From UBA12068 sp038318455 (GTDB lineage Bacteria > Patescibacteriota > Minisyncoccia > Moranbacterales > GWC2-37-73): DNA of 39,096 bases. Of this stretch, positions 39,020-39,096 are shown one piece after another. Both the position numbers and the translations under genes were made by a program. Location of the stretch: contig JBBQCF010000006.1 of assembly GCA_038318455.1 (NCBI GenBank), forward strand, positions 1 through 39,096. The letters run 5' to 3'. The notes under the pieces were generated by a model. That model was not told where the DNA came from, did no database searches, and saw only the letters and a list, made by a program, of their open reading frames with translations. The first letter of the stretch is position 1. Each line of letters opens with the position of its first letter.

Positions 39020-39096
39020 CTATTTAATACGCTGAAAAAGCGGTTCCGCCTTTTTCGTTTCAAGCGCTGTTTTTATTTTTTCAGCAGTTCCAGGCA
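39020..39096 (-). CDS. C-terminal end of an unknown gene, cut by window edge
   Basis: The minus-strand frame entering from the right edge reads PGTAEKIKTALETKKAEPLF and ends QRIK before TAG at 39020-39022. The composition is normal for a protein and a terminator follows at 38 bases. Too short to identify. An inner GAAAAAGCGG/CCGCCTTTTTC near-palindrome falls in the coding part. Confidence 0.5.
   Translation of the reverse strand, partial: PGTAEKIKTALETKKAEPLFQRIK

Overview
The window is about 39 kb of AT-rich DNA on the standard bacterial code: TAA, TAG and TGA all end clearly bounded genes (TAG ends ftsZ, TGA ends the HIT gene). Single short housekeeping genes, an LCP envelope enzyme, sortase-free secreted proteins with dockerin-like ends, a shortened Rel and many tiny orphan membrane genes suggest a Patescibacteria/CPR (Parcubacteria-like) genome. 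That placement is inference; no marker was searched.

Layout. 1-7.7 kb, minus strand: lepB, hisS, HIT, rpsU, yqeY, ybeY, dgkA, ftsA, ftsZ (secretion, translation, cell division), with the start of a Cys-rich protein at the left edge. 8.1-16.2 kb, mostly plus: LCP ligase, pth, dprA, topA and rel, plus a small minus membrane gene and a SemiSWEET gene. 16.3-18.1 kb, minus: parA-parB. 18.3-18.7 kb, plus: tRNA-Leu(CAA) and a 53-aa gene. 18.7-21.7 kb, minus: a DUF4349-like membrane protein and a CPA-type cation/proton antiporter. 21.9-30.3 kb, minus: a complete F1Fo ATP synthase set in the order atpI/Z-B-E-F-H-A-G-D-C, split between atpG and atpD by two small genes pointing the other way. 30.3-31.6 kb, plus: a divergent cassette of small genes, two of them related membrane-protein genes that are both broken. 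31.7-39.1 kb, minus: stomatin-like protein, frameshifted beta-helix protein, a second secreted protein, tatD, a large lipoprotein, and the C-terminal end of an unknown gene.

The most unusual material is between and inside genes. (1) Nearly every junction of the ATP synthase operon, and several others, holds a low-complexity element of 7-9-base words in strict register, usually with complementary words in the opposite arm; some supply start codons, stop codons or C-terminal residues. (2) tatD carries two palindromic elements inserted in frame, and a relative of one lies just upstream, recalling the palindromic elements of Rickettsia. (3) Two secreted proteins share a C-terminal dockerin-like half-module and also a promoter geometry (TGnTATAAT exactly 6 bases before ATG) that predicts leaderless mRNAs. 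(4) Small orphan genes repeatedly have near-perfect sigma-70 promoters and strong Shine-Dalgarno sites. (5) The paralogous membrane genes beside the ATP synthase operon are broken by an in-frame TAG and by a one-base frameshift.

Functions are assigned from motifs read by eye. Promoters and terminators are pattern matches and have not been tested.
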